Assembly (NCBI GenBank): GCA_050730835.1
Contig: JBOHNS010000032.1
Coordinates: 1-25,970 of the forward strand
Direction: 5' to 3'
Length of the DNA stretch: 25,970 bases
From: JBOHNS01 sp050730835
GTDB lineage: Bacteria; Patescibacteriota; Saccharimonadia; Saccharimonadales; UBA4665
Numbering within the stretch: position 1 is the stretch's first letter; each line of letters begins with the position of its first letter. Both the position numbers and the translations under genes were made by a program. The notes beneath the pieces were generated by a model that saw nothing but the letters and a program-made list of their open reading frames with translations, was not told where the DNA came from and made no database searches. Positions 20,382 through 25,970 of this stretch are shown here, piece by piece.

Positions 20382-21938
20382 CTACAGCAAACTGGTTTGA
20401 TCGACGGTGGCCTGGAATGGCAAGGCGTTTTCGTAGGGCGCGACTTGGCCTGGCAAATTGGGGCGCCGCTTGCCAGTTAATAATTCCTCGACGGTTAATA
20501 ATTGGATTTTGTGGAACTGCCCGAATGCGGTTTGGCTCGTGCCGGCCGCGGCGGCTTCTTGCTTCATCGGAGCCGTTGGTTTTTCTAGCGAGACGAACAC
20601 GCCGCCGACAGATTTTTCGCGCGCGACGTCAGCGATGAGCGTGGAAACCTGGTTGCGCTGCACTTTGCCGCCCTTGACTTGCACCAACACTTTGCCATAA
20701 GCAACTTGGCCGTTCTGAGTGTCGGTTACTAGCGTGATGACGCCGTCGATGCCTTTATCGGCGCCCTTCATATGGTCTTTGTCTTTGCCGGCCGGCGGCC
20801 GGGCGTCCAGCAAATGCACGGCCACCCAATATTCAAAGTCAAACGGATCGGCCGCGAACAGTGCCCGCGCACCGCCCATGTCTTTGGGCAAGCCATTTAT
20901 ATTAATTTTGTCTTTGAGTTCTTCGTGAGCCTTGACTAATCGCCGCTCAATCAGCTTGACCGCCAACATAGAAACGTCTATTCCGACCCAATTGCGCCCC
21001 AACTTTTCAGCCACCGAAACAGTCGTGCCGCAACCGCAAAACGGATCCAAAACCCAATCGCCTTTTTTAGATGAAGCTTCTAAAATACGCTCTAAAAGTT
21101 TTTCCGGTTTTTGCGTCGGATAACCCAGCCGCTCTTTGGCCTGCGAGTGCAAGTATTGAATTTGCCAAACATCATTGGCTTCGGTTTCGCCAGAATCCTT
21201 GTAAATAACATTGCCATATTTAGATAAGTCCAGTTTGCCCTCCCGGACTAATTTATCAACCGTATCTTTATTATAAACAAGGAGTTGTAAAATTTTTCCG
21301 TTCTTGCTCGGGACTGAATTAACGTTGTAGCCTCGCGCCACAACAGCAGCTTGTGAATCGGTCGGCTCAATAAAGATTGGATTAAAAGTATGTGAGGTCG
21401 ACTTTGTGTAGAAAAAGATTGTGTCGTGCATTTTCTTAAATTCAGTTGAAGCGTTTGTCCAGCGGCGATAATGCCAGATAATTTCGTTCCGGAAATTCTT
21501 TTTGCCGAAGACTGTGTCCATTACGATTTTTAAATAATGGCTGGCGGTCGGGTCGCAGTGCAAATAAATGCTGCCGGTGGGTTTGAGTACGCGCCAAAGT
21601 TCAAACAGGCGGACGGTCATCATTGTCAAATAGGCTAGCACGTCGTTGTGGCCGACGATTTTTTCGAGCGCCAGCATTAGTTCGCTGATGGCTTCGTTGC
21701 TGTTTTCGACGAGGCGCGTGAACTCGGCCTGGGCTTCATTCGTCCAATGCCAAGAGTCTTCGAACGCGTGGGTTTGCGCCTCGCTGTCGACCAAGCCTTC
21801 CTTAAACAGCACGTTGTAATTGCGGTTACTATTAAACGGCGGATCGAGGTAAATCAGGTCAAAATAGCCCTGCTCGCCCGGGAATCTATCGCGTAAAATC
21901 TCCAAATTATCGCCAAAATAAAGCGACCGATTGTTCAT
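20382..21938 (-). CDS. DNA methyltransferase with C-terminal restriction-endonuclease-like domain
   Basis: Predicted N4-cytosine or N6-adenine methyltransferase of the beta arrangement: catalytic motif IV DPPF (32-35) precedes the SAM-binding motif I DPFCGCGTT (298-306), with GYPTQKP (272-278) ahead of it. Residues about 364-490 look like a PD-(D/E)xK nuclease of the Mrr type: GIDGVI (396-401) then VLVQVKGGKV (417-426), supplying Asp398 and the Q-x-K pair (Gln420, Lys422). The protein may therefore methylate and cut, or be a solitary modification enzyme with a degenerate nuclease. 518 residues. It lies between tig and clpP, 29 nt after tig, with an extended -10 directly before the ATG. No separate specificity or helicase gene is nearby. 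Confidence 0.85.
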   Translation of the reverse strand: MNNRSLYFGDNLEILRDRFPGEQGYFDLIYLDPPFNSNRNYNVLFKEGLVDSEAQTHAFEDSWHWTNEAQAEFTRLVENSNEAISELMLALEKIVGHNDVLAYLTMMTVRLFELWRVLKPTGSIYLHCDPTASHYLKIVMDTVFGKKNFRNEIIWHYRRWTNASTEFKKMHDTIFFYTKSTSHTFNPIFIEPTDSQAAVVARGYNVNSVPSKNGKILQLLVYNKDTVDKLVREGKLDLSKYGNVIYKDSGETEANDVWQIQYLHSQAKERLGYPTQKPEKLLERILEASSKKGDWVLDPFCGCGTTVSVAEKLGRNWVGIDVSMLAVKLIERRLVKAHEELKDKININGLPKDMGGARALFAADPFDFEYWVAVHLLDARPPAGKDKDHMKGADKGIDGVITLVTDTQNGQVAYGKVLVQVKGGKVQRNQVSTLIADVAREKSVGGVFVSLEKPTAPMKQEAAAAGTSQTAFGQFHKIQLLTVEELLTGKRRPNLPGQVAPYENALPFQATVDQTSLL

Positions 21939-21944
21939 GGCTTT

Positions 21945-21953
21945 AATATAGCA
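21945..21953 (-). promoter_or_regulatory. extended -10 element before the methyltransferase gene
   Basis: TGCTATATT (21953-21945) ends 6 nt before the ATG at 21938; no convincing -35. If used, the transcript would be leaderless. Confidence 0.4.
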
Positions 21954-21967
21954 TAAATGCTAGCCGG

Positions 21968-23254
21968 CTATTTGGCGCTATTAAATTCGGTGAGTTTGGC
22001 GATGGTTTTTTCGGTCAGCAGGCGGCCGAAAATTTCGCGGCGGTTTTCGGGTTTGTCTAGTTCGGCTTGCATGCTAGCGTCGGAATATTGGCCTTTTAGT
22101 AGTTTGATTCTAGCTTCTAGTTCGTCGTTTGTTATGTCCAAACCTTCGGCTTCGGCCACGGCACTCAAGGCTAAGCCGCCTTTGACTTGGGTTTCGGCTT
22201 CTGGCCGGTGCTGCGCGCGGTGCTGGGCTTCGCTTAAGTTTTCGGCCGTCAAGTGCTCTTGCCAGGTTTGGCCGCGGTAGCTTAAGTTTTGGCGCTCGGT
22301 GGCTTCGTTTTGCTCGAGCTGTTCTTTGATTAAGGCTTCCGGGATGGTTATTTTGGTGCCGGCGGCAAGTTTGTCGATAATGGCTTCTTCGAATTTTTGC
22401 TGAACAGCTTTGGCTTGCTCGGCCTGTAATTGCTTTTTGATGTCGGCTTTTAGCTCAGCTAGGTTTTTAAATGGGCCAACTTTGGCCGCGAAAGCGTCAT
22501 CGAGCTTGGGTTGCTTTAGCTCTTGGACTTTTTTAAGTTTGACCTCAAAGGTTATTTGCTTGTTTTGCAACGAGGCTACGCCGTAATCTTTTGGAAAAGT
22601 TAGCGTGAACGTGCGATCCTCGCTGGCTTTGGCGCCAACTAGCTCCGGCTCGAAGCCCGGAATAAAATCTTTCGAACCCAGCATTAGCGGATAATCCTGG
22701 GCGCTGCCGCCATTTATTGGCTGTTTGCTGAGCGCATCTTTGCCTTCGAAATCAATAATTACTTGGTCGCCGTTTTTGGCCGGGCGGCTGACAGATTTTT
22801 TGTCGGCCTCGCGCACTTGCAGTTGGGCCAGAACTTTACTAATGTCTTCGGCCAACACTTTGACGGCCTCGCGCTGCAGGTTCAAATTTTTATAATCCGG
22901 CACTTTTATCTGAGCCAGCGCCTCGACTTCGACTTTGATTTCGAGCGCCGAAAACGGCACAAATTTGCTGACTTCGACCTGCGGCTGCTCGACCGGCCGC
23001 AATTTTTCGCCCGTAATGGCCGCGACGTACAGATTATTGACAGCCGCGTCCAAAAATTCGCGGTTCAAGCCTTCCGGATCAGCATTTTTCTCGACCAAAT
23101 TTAGCGGCGCTTTGCCGGCCCGAAAACCAGCAATATTGACGCTGCTAGCCAAATTTTGCAAGGCCTGTTGTTTGGCCGCCAGGAGCTGCTCGCCGTCGCC
23201 AGTAATTGCCAGCTTAAATTTGGTCGGACTCAGATTTTCGGTTGTAACTTGCAT
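21968..23254 (-). CDS. tig: trigger factor (ribosome-associated chaperone)
   Basis: Chaperone and prolyl isomerase that binds nascent chains at ribosomal protein L23. The product is 428 residues: N-terminal ribosome-binding domain with the signature GFRAGKAP (43-50), an FKBP-type isomerase domain about 160-250 (GDQVIIDFEGK, FIPGFEPELVGAK, FPKDYGVASLQNKQITFEVKL) and a long helical C-terminal chaperone domain. No ribosome-binding site is seen, and the promoter -10 lies about 9 nt before the ATG. It is followed by the methyltransferase and clpP; in many bacteria tig-clpP are adjacent, so the methyltransferase looks inserted between them. Confidence 0.95.
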   Translation of the reverse strand: MQVTTENLSPTKFKLAITGDGEQLLAAKQQALQNLASSVNIAGFRAGKAPLNLVEKNADPEGLNREFLDAAVNNLYVAAITGEKLRPVEQPQVEVSKFVPFSALEIKVEVEALAQIKVPDYKNLNLQREAVKVLAEDISKVLAQLQVREADKKSVSRPAKNGDQVIIDFEGKDALSKQPINGGSAQDYPLMLGSKDFIPGFEPELVGAKASEDRTFTLTFPKDYGVASLQNKQITFEVKLKKVQELKQPKLDDAFAAKVGPFKNLAELKADIKKQLQAEQAKAVQQKFEEAIIDKLAAGTKITIPEALIKEQLEQNEATERQNLSYRGQTWQEHLTAENLSEAQHRAQHRPEAETQVKGGLALSAVAEAEGLDITNDELEARIKLLKGQYSDASMQAELDKPENRREIFGRLLTEKTIAKLTEFNSAK

Positions 23255-23263
23255 CGAGTAACT

Positions 23264-23292
23264 ACTCTAGCAGCTCGAAATTAATCTGTAAA
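23264..23292 (-). promoter_or_regulatory. tig promoter (near-leaderless)
   Basis: -35 TTTACA (23292-23287), 17-nt spacer ending in TGC (extended -10), -10 TAGAGT (23269-23264). The predicted start is near 23257, about 3 nt before the ATG at 23254. Confidence 0.5.
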
Positions 23293-23312
23293 TAGGTGCT
23301 TCGTAATCAATT

Positions 23313-23453
23313 TAGCAGATGACAAGTTGCAGATAACAGAAAATTAGCAGGAACCATTTAGCAGATAACAACTTGAAATCTCGCAGTCTGCTACCTGCTA
23401 ATTGCTAAATTTCTGTAACCTGTCATCTGCCACCTGTTAAATGTCGTCTGCTA
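23313..23453. repeat. heptad inverted-repeat element B4 (hisS-tig gap), not a bridge
   Basis: Left arm about 23313-23376 with AGCAGAT/AACAACT-type heptads; right arm 23383-23453 with CTGCTAC/CTGCTAA/CTGTAAC/CTGCCAC units, forming a long imperfect stem. Same family as the rplV-rpsC and rpsL-rpsG elements. Here all minus-strand frames are interrupted (for example TAG 20 codons after the hisS stop), and a tig promoter follows. Confidence 0.82.
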
Positions 23454-24758
23454 GCCATTGCGAAAATCTTTGATGGTGCTGACGATGCGCTGCAAGCCAC
23501 TGGAAGTCTCTTCGCCGGTTGATAGGTTTTTTAGCTTGAAACTTTCGCTGCTTAATTCGGTTTCGCCGATGAAAATTACGTAGTTGATGTGTTTTTTGTC
23601 GGCGGTTTTGATTTGTTTATCGAGGCTGCGGCCGGTGATGTCGACGGCTAGGTTCAAGCCCATTTCGCGCAGTTCGGCGATTGGCCGCTGGGCAGCGTCG
23701 TAAACGTCGCCGATTAAGGCAATGTAGGCTTCGGTTTCGGAGTGCAATTGTGGCAGCAATTGGTGGGTTTCCAGGAAATTGGCGACCGTAACGTCGCCCA
23801 TGCCAAAGCCGATGGTTGGCACCGGCTCGACGCCGAACAAGCCGACCAAACCATCGTAGCGGCCGCCGCCGAACAGCGAGCGGTTGTTGTCTGGATTGCT
23901 GTCATAAACTTCAAACACAATGTCGGTGTAATAATCAAAGCCGCGCATGATGCCGAGATCCAGCTCGGCGCTCGCGACGTGGGCGCGGTCTAATAAATCG
24001 GCCAGTTTTTGCAGCTGCTGGACGGCTGCGTGCTGACGCACGGCCAGTGGTAAATCGCTCGGCCGTTTGGCGTCGAGCAAGTCGATTAGTTGCTCGCCCA
24101 GGCCAGCTTCGCGCTGGCTGGGGCTGAACAAGGCGTGAACTTCGCTTTCAAAAGCCACCGCGTCCATTTTGCCCCGCCGATCAATCAGTTTAGTCATGGT
24201 TTGCGCCTGGACGTCGCCGAGGTGCAGATATTGCCGCAAGATAAAATCCACTAGCAACCGGCTATTAATTTTAATCGAATACATATCGGGCGTAGCCTTA
24301 AAAGCCTTCATAATCGAATCGGCAATTTGAATAATCTCGGCGTCTGCTTCGATGCCGTCGGGACCAAAAAGGTCGACGTTTAATTGCCAGTGTTCGCGCA
24401 AACGCCCACGCTGCGGCCGTTCGTAGCGCCACAAATTGGGGATCGAATACCAGCGCAGCGGATAGGCTAGCTCCTGGCGCTTGGCGGCCACCATCCTGGA
24501 AACGCTCGGTGTCATTTCCGGCCGAATAGCGACCTTACGGTCACCGCGGTCGGTAAAGCTATAGGTCTGATCATTAACAATTTCCTCACCACTTTTCGCC
24601 AAATAAAGCTCTAGTGGTTCAATTAGCGGCGCATCGTATTCTTCATAGCCAAACCGCTCCACGGCCGCCCGCATGGTCTTAAACAAATATTTCTGCCGCC
24701 GCTTGTCTTCCGGATAAAAATCCCGAGCGCCTTTGTAGGCTAAAGTTGGTAATGCCAT
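23451..24758 (-). CDS. hisS: histidyl-tRNA synthetase
   Basis: Class II aminoacyl-tRNA synthetase charging tRNA-His. The product is 435 residues: RPEMTPSVSRM (79-89), motif 2 RYERPQRGR with downstream REHWQLNVDLFG (111-132), histidine-binding motif RGFDYYTD (272-279; usually RGLDYYT), GGGRYDGL (297-304) and IGFGMG (316-321, motif 3 region). A C-terminal anticodon-binding domain follows. A promoter with an extended -10 lies about 25 nt before the ATG; no clear ribosome-binding site. It is downstream of tRNA-Ala on the same strand. Confidence 0.96.
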   Translation of the reverse strand: MALPTLAYKGARDFYPEDKRRQKYLFKTMRAAVERFGYEEYDAPLIEPLELYLAKSGEEIVNDQTYSFTDRGDRKVAIRPEMTPSVSRMVAAKRQELAYPLRWYSIPNLWRYERPQRGRLREHWQLNVDLFGPDGIEADAEIIQIADSIMKAFKATPDMYSIKINSRLLVDFILRQYLHLGDVQAQTMTKLIDRRGKMDAVAFESEVHALFSPSQREAGLGEQLIDLLDAKRPSDLPLAVRQHAAVQQLQKLADLLDRAHVASAELDLGIMRGFDYYTDIVFEVYDSNPDNNRSLFGGGRYDGLVGLFGVEPVPTIGFGMGDVTVANFLETHQLLPQLHSETEAYIALIGDVYDAAQRPIAELREMGLNLAVDITGRSLDKQIKTADKKHINYVIFIGETELSSESFKLKNLSTGEETSSGLQRIVSTIKDFRNG

Positions 24759-24783
24759 AAATAAAAATATTACTTAAAGTTAA

Positions 24784-24814
24784 ATTGTAGCAGAATAAAC
24801 ATTAATAGTGTTAA
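24784..24814 (-). promoter_or_regulatory. hisS promoter
   Basis: -10 TACAAT (24789-24784) preceded by TGC (extended -10); -35 TTAACA (24814-24809), 19-nt spacer, slightly long. The predicted start is near 24777, leader about 18 nt. Confidence 0.55.
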
Positions 24815-24819
24815 AAACT

Positions 24820-24837
24820 GGCCTGCCATTCGTAGCT
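24820..24837. repeat. 18-bp direct repeat, copy 1
   Basis: GGCCTGCCATTCGTAGCT, exactly repeated at 24943-24960. About 106 bp apart, both on the 3' side of tRNA-Ala. A related inverted segment (GCATTCTTCGC, about 24890-24900 region) lies between the copies. The remaining sequence from 24838 to 24942 shows no gene. Confidence 0.75.
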
Positions 24838-24942
24838 TTAAAGATTTTTATTGCACTCCGTCGCATAAAGCTATGGAGCGCATTCTTCGCGGTTTATTTA
24901 TTACCAAAAACTTAACCTACAAACTAAGTTATCGAGAAGAAT

Positions 24943-24975
24943 GGCCTGCCATTCGTAGCTGCAAGCGAAGAATGG
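24943..24975. repeat. 18-bp direct repeat copy 2 and hairpin at tRNA-Ala 3' end
   Basis: The second GGCCTGCCATTCGTAGCT copy (24943-24960) continues into an inverted repeat, CCATTCGTAGCT / AGCGAAGAATGG (24949-24975; 12-nt arms with a 3-base mismatched stretch, 3-nt loop). On the minus strand the hairpin begins with the CCA of tRNA-Ala itself, so it may act in 3' processing or termination, or mark an element inserted at the tRNA end. Confidence 0.6.
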
Positions 24976-25049
24976 TGGAGCATATCGGATTCGAACCGAT
25001 GACCTCTTCCATGCCATGGAAGCGCGCTAGCCAACTGCGCCAATGCCCC
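24973..25049 (-). tRNA. tRNA-Ala (anticodon GGC), CCA encoded
   Basis: Complete cloverleaf. Acceptor GGGGCAT pairs with ATGCTCC and includes the G3:U70 wobble that identifies alanine tRNA. The D arm is GCGC-AGTTGGCTA-GCGC. The anticodon stem CTTCC/GGAAG encloses loop ATGGCAT with anticodon GGC. The T arm is ATCGG-TTCGAAT-CCGAT. Discriminator A73 and CCA are encoded. GGC reads GCC and GCU codons. Confidence 0.95.
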
Positions 25050-25084
25050 AAAAAAGAGACAAACCTACGGTACTATCACCCCAC

Positions 25085-25152
25085 AAAATGCTTTGCATTT
25101 TCCGGGGGCCCCGGTTTTTCTCTTCGCGCCGACAAAAAGACATGACTTTTTG
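25085..25152. terminator. cluster of three hairpins between corA and tRNA-Ala
   Basis: AAAATGC-TTT-GCATTTT (25085-25101) could terminate minus-strand transcription from corA, since the stem ends in T. CCGGGGGCCCCGG followed by five T (25102-25119) is a textbook intrinsic terminator but for the plus strand, where no gene is visible. CAAAAAG-N6-CTTTTTG (25133-25152) is a third stem. The gap 25050-25233 has no gene. Confidence 0.5.
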
Positions 25153-25233
25153 CCCAAGCTGCTCTTTTCCCTTCAAGCTGCAACGAACTTACGAGAGTTG
25201 GAACGAAGTTATTTTAACAAAGCTAGACTACAA

Positions 25234-25970
25234 TTAAAAGATGCGCTTGCGGCGGCCGACCACGAATAGCAATATCACTACAATCAATATTGCCGCAATA
25301 ATCGCCCAAAACGCGTTGGGGTCGTGCTGGCCCGGCAGAGCGACGTTCATGCTATAAATCGCGGTTATCGACAATGGAATGGTAATGACGACGGTGGCAA
25401 CGGTCAAAATTTTAATTGTGCGGTTTAAATTGTGGCTGCTGATGGCGCTATAGGCTTCGCGGATATTGCGGATGGATTTGATGTTCGAGGTGCAGGCTTC
25501 CATAGACTGCTCGTTGTTAAGCAAAATGTCCTCTACTATATCGCGGTCATCTTCGTATAGCGGGATGTGGCGGCCCAGCAAAAGCCGGCGTAGCATAGCG
25601 TTCATGGGCTGCAGCGACGAGTAAAATTCGTTTAGTTCGTCTTCGATAGTTACGAAATCGATAAAATCTTGGTTGCCAATTTCGTGGCCACGCAGCCGCG
25701 CCCGGATTGACTTAATTTGCCGGCTAGTGCCGCTAATATAGCCATCGTAATGCTCACCAACTTGTTGTAAAATTTGCAGGACTAGCCTAGCCCGCTGAGT
25801 AGTAGCAAAATTAATTTTGCCGCCAGTAAAGCTGTCGAGCGACGGCAAATGCTTAAGCGAAATTGTCATCAAAATTTCTTCGCCAAAAACAAATAGCAGC
25901 GGCAAGGTATCAAAATCACCATCCTTATTTTTGTCAGCAAACCTTACGAAGATATAGCTAGTTTCGCCTT
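25234..25970 (-). CDS. corA: CorA-like magnesium/divalent cation transporter, N-terminus outside window
   Basis: Inner-membrane channel-type transporter. The reading frame stays open to the right edge (residues ETSYIFVRFADKNKDGDFDTLPLLFVFGEE before the first internal Met), so the true start is beyond the window. Cytoplasmic part: long helices (NATTQRARLVL-type start, EDELNEFYSSLQPMNAMLRRLL, EDILLNNEQSMEACTS). Two C-terminal membrane segments: ILTVATVVITIPLSITAIYS and AFWAIIAAILIVVILLFVV, then basic RRKRIF. The signature GMN between them reads SMN (IYSMNV). The family call rests on the two-helix C-terminus and helix pattern; ion specificity is uncertain. Confidence 0.85.
   Translation of the reverse strand, partial: GETSYIFVRFADKNKDGDFDTLPLLFVFGEEILMTISLKHLPSLDSFTGGKINFATTQRARLVLQILQQVGEHYDGYISGTSRQIKSIRARLRGHEIGNQDFIDFVTIEDELNEFYSSLQPMNAMLRRLLLGRHIPLYEDDRDIVEDILLNNEQSMEACTSNIKSIRNIREAYSAISSHNLNRTIKILTVATVVITIPLSITAIYSMNVALPGQHDPNAFWAIIAAILIVVILLFVVGRRKRIF

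Noticed and set aside
25234..25905. CorA gene as complete with a start at 25905
   Set aside because: The frame is open to the window edge, and the preceding residues fit the N-terminal domain of CorA; the 25905 codon is an internal TTG.

Overview
The window is a moderate-GC bacterial chromosome segment in which every convincing gene lies on the minus strand. It carries the fused str and S10 ribosomal/transcription cluster, preceded by a proteostasis block. Gene content, very tight packing, divergent core proteins and several apparently leaderless starts suggest a Candidate Phyla Radiation (Patescibacteria) genome, possibly Saccharibacteria-like; this placement is inference. TGA, TAA and TAG all end genes, so translation table 11 fits.

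Layout in the direction of transcription (right to left): a CorA-type transporter running off the right edge; tRNA-Ala(GGC) with a hairpin repeat at its 3' end; hisS; a 7-bp-periodic repeat; tig (trigger factor); a DNA methyltransferase with a putative nuclease domain; clpP under a perfect CIRCE operator; a GNAT acetyltransferase; rpoB; rpoC; rpsL; rpsG; a small cysteine-rich gene; fusA; a 65-residue hypothetical gene; tuf; rpsJ; a promoter plus leader hairpin; rplC; rplD; rplW; rplB; rpsS; rplV; rpsC; rplP; rpmC; and the first 24 codons of rpsQ.

The most striking observation concerns the gaps inside the rpoB-to-rpsQ chain. Nine gaps hold degenerate 7-bp tandem repeats arranged as imperfect inverted repeats. 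Every one of the nine is also a complete open reading frame of 38-57 codons. Each frame starts on or within two bases of the upstream gene's stop (TAATG, TGATG, ATGA, GTGA or a 2-nt gap). Each ends on or next to the downstream gene's start (TAATG, TGATG, GTGA, a 1-nt gap or an 8-nt overlap). The downstream Shine-Dalgarno sequence lies in the last codons of the bridging frame. A ribosome could thus translate almost continuously from rpoB to rpsQ; the chain breaks only where I see promoters (before the 65-residue gene, before tuf, before rplC) and at a 20-nt rplP-rpmC gap. The similar repeat between hisS and tig, which lies at a transcription-unit boundary, does not form a bridge.

Other notable points: RpoC has lost the cysteines of both structural zinc sites and has an altered trigger loop. 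EF-G has NKIN instead of NKxD in its G4 motif. CorA has SMN instead of GMN. clpP, tig and the methyltransferase have -10 boxes only 6-10 nt before the start codon, implying leaderless mRNAs.
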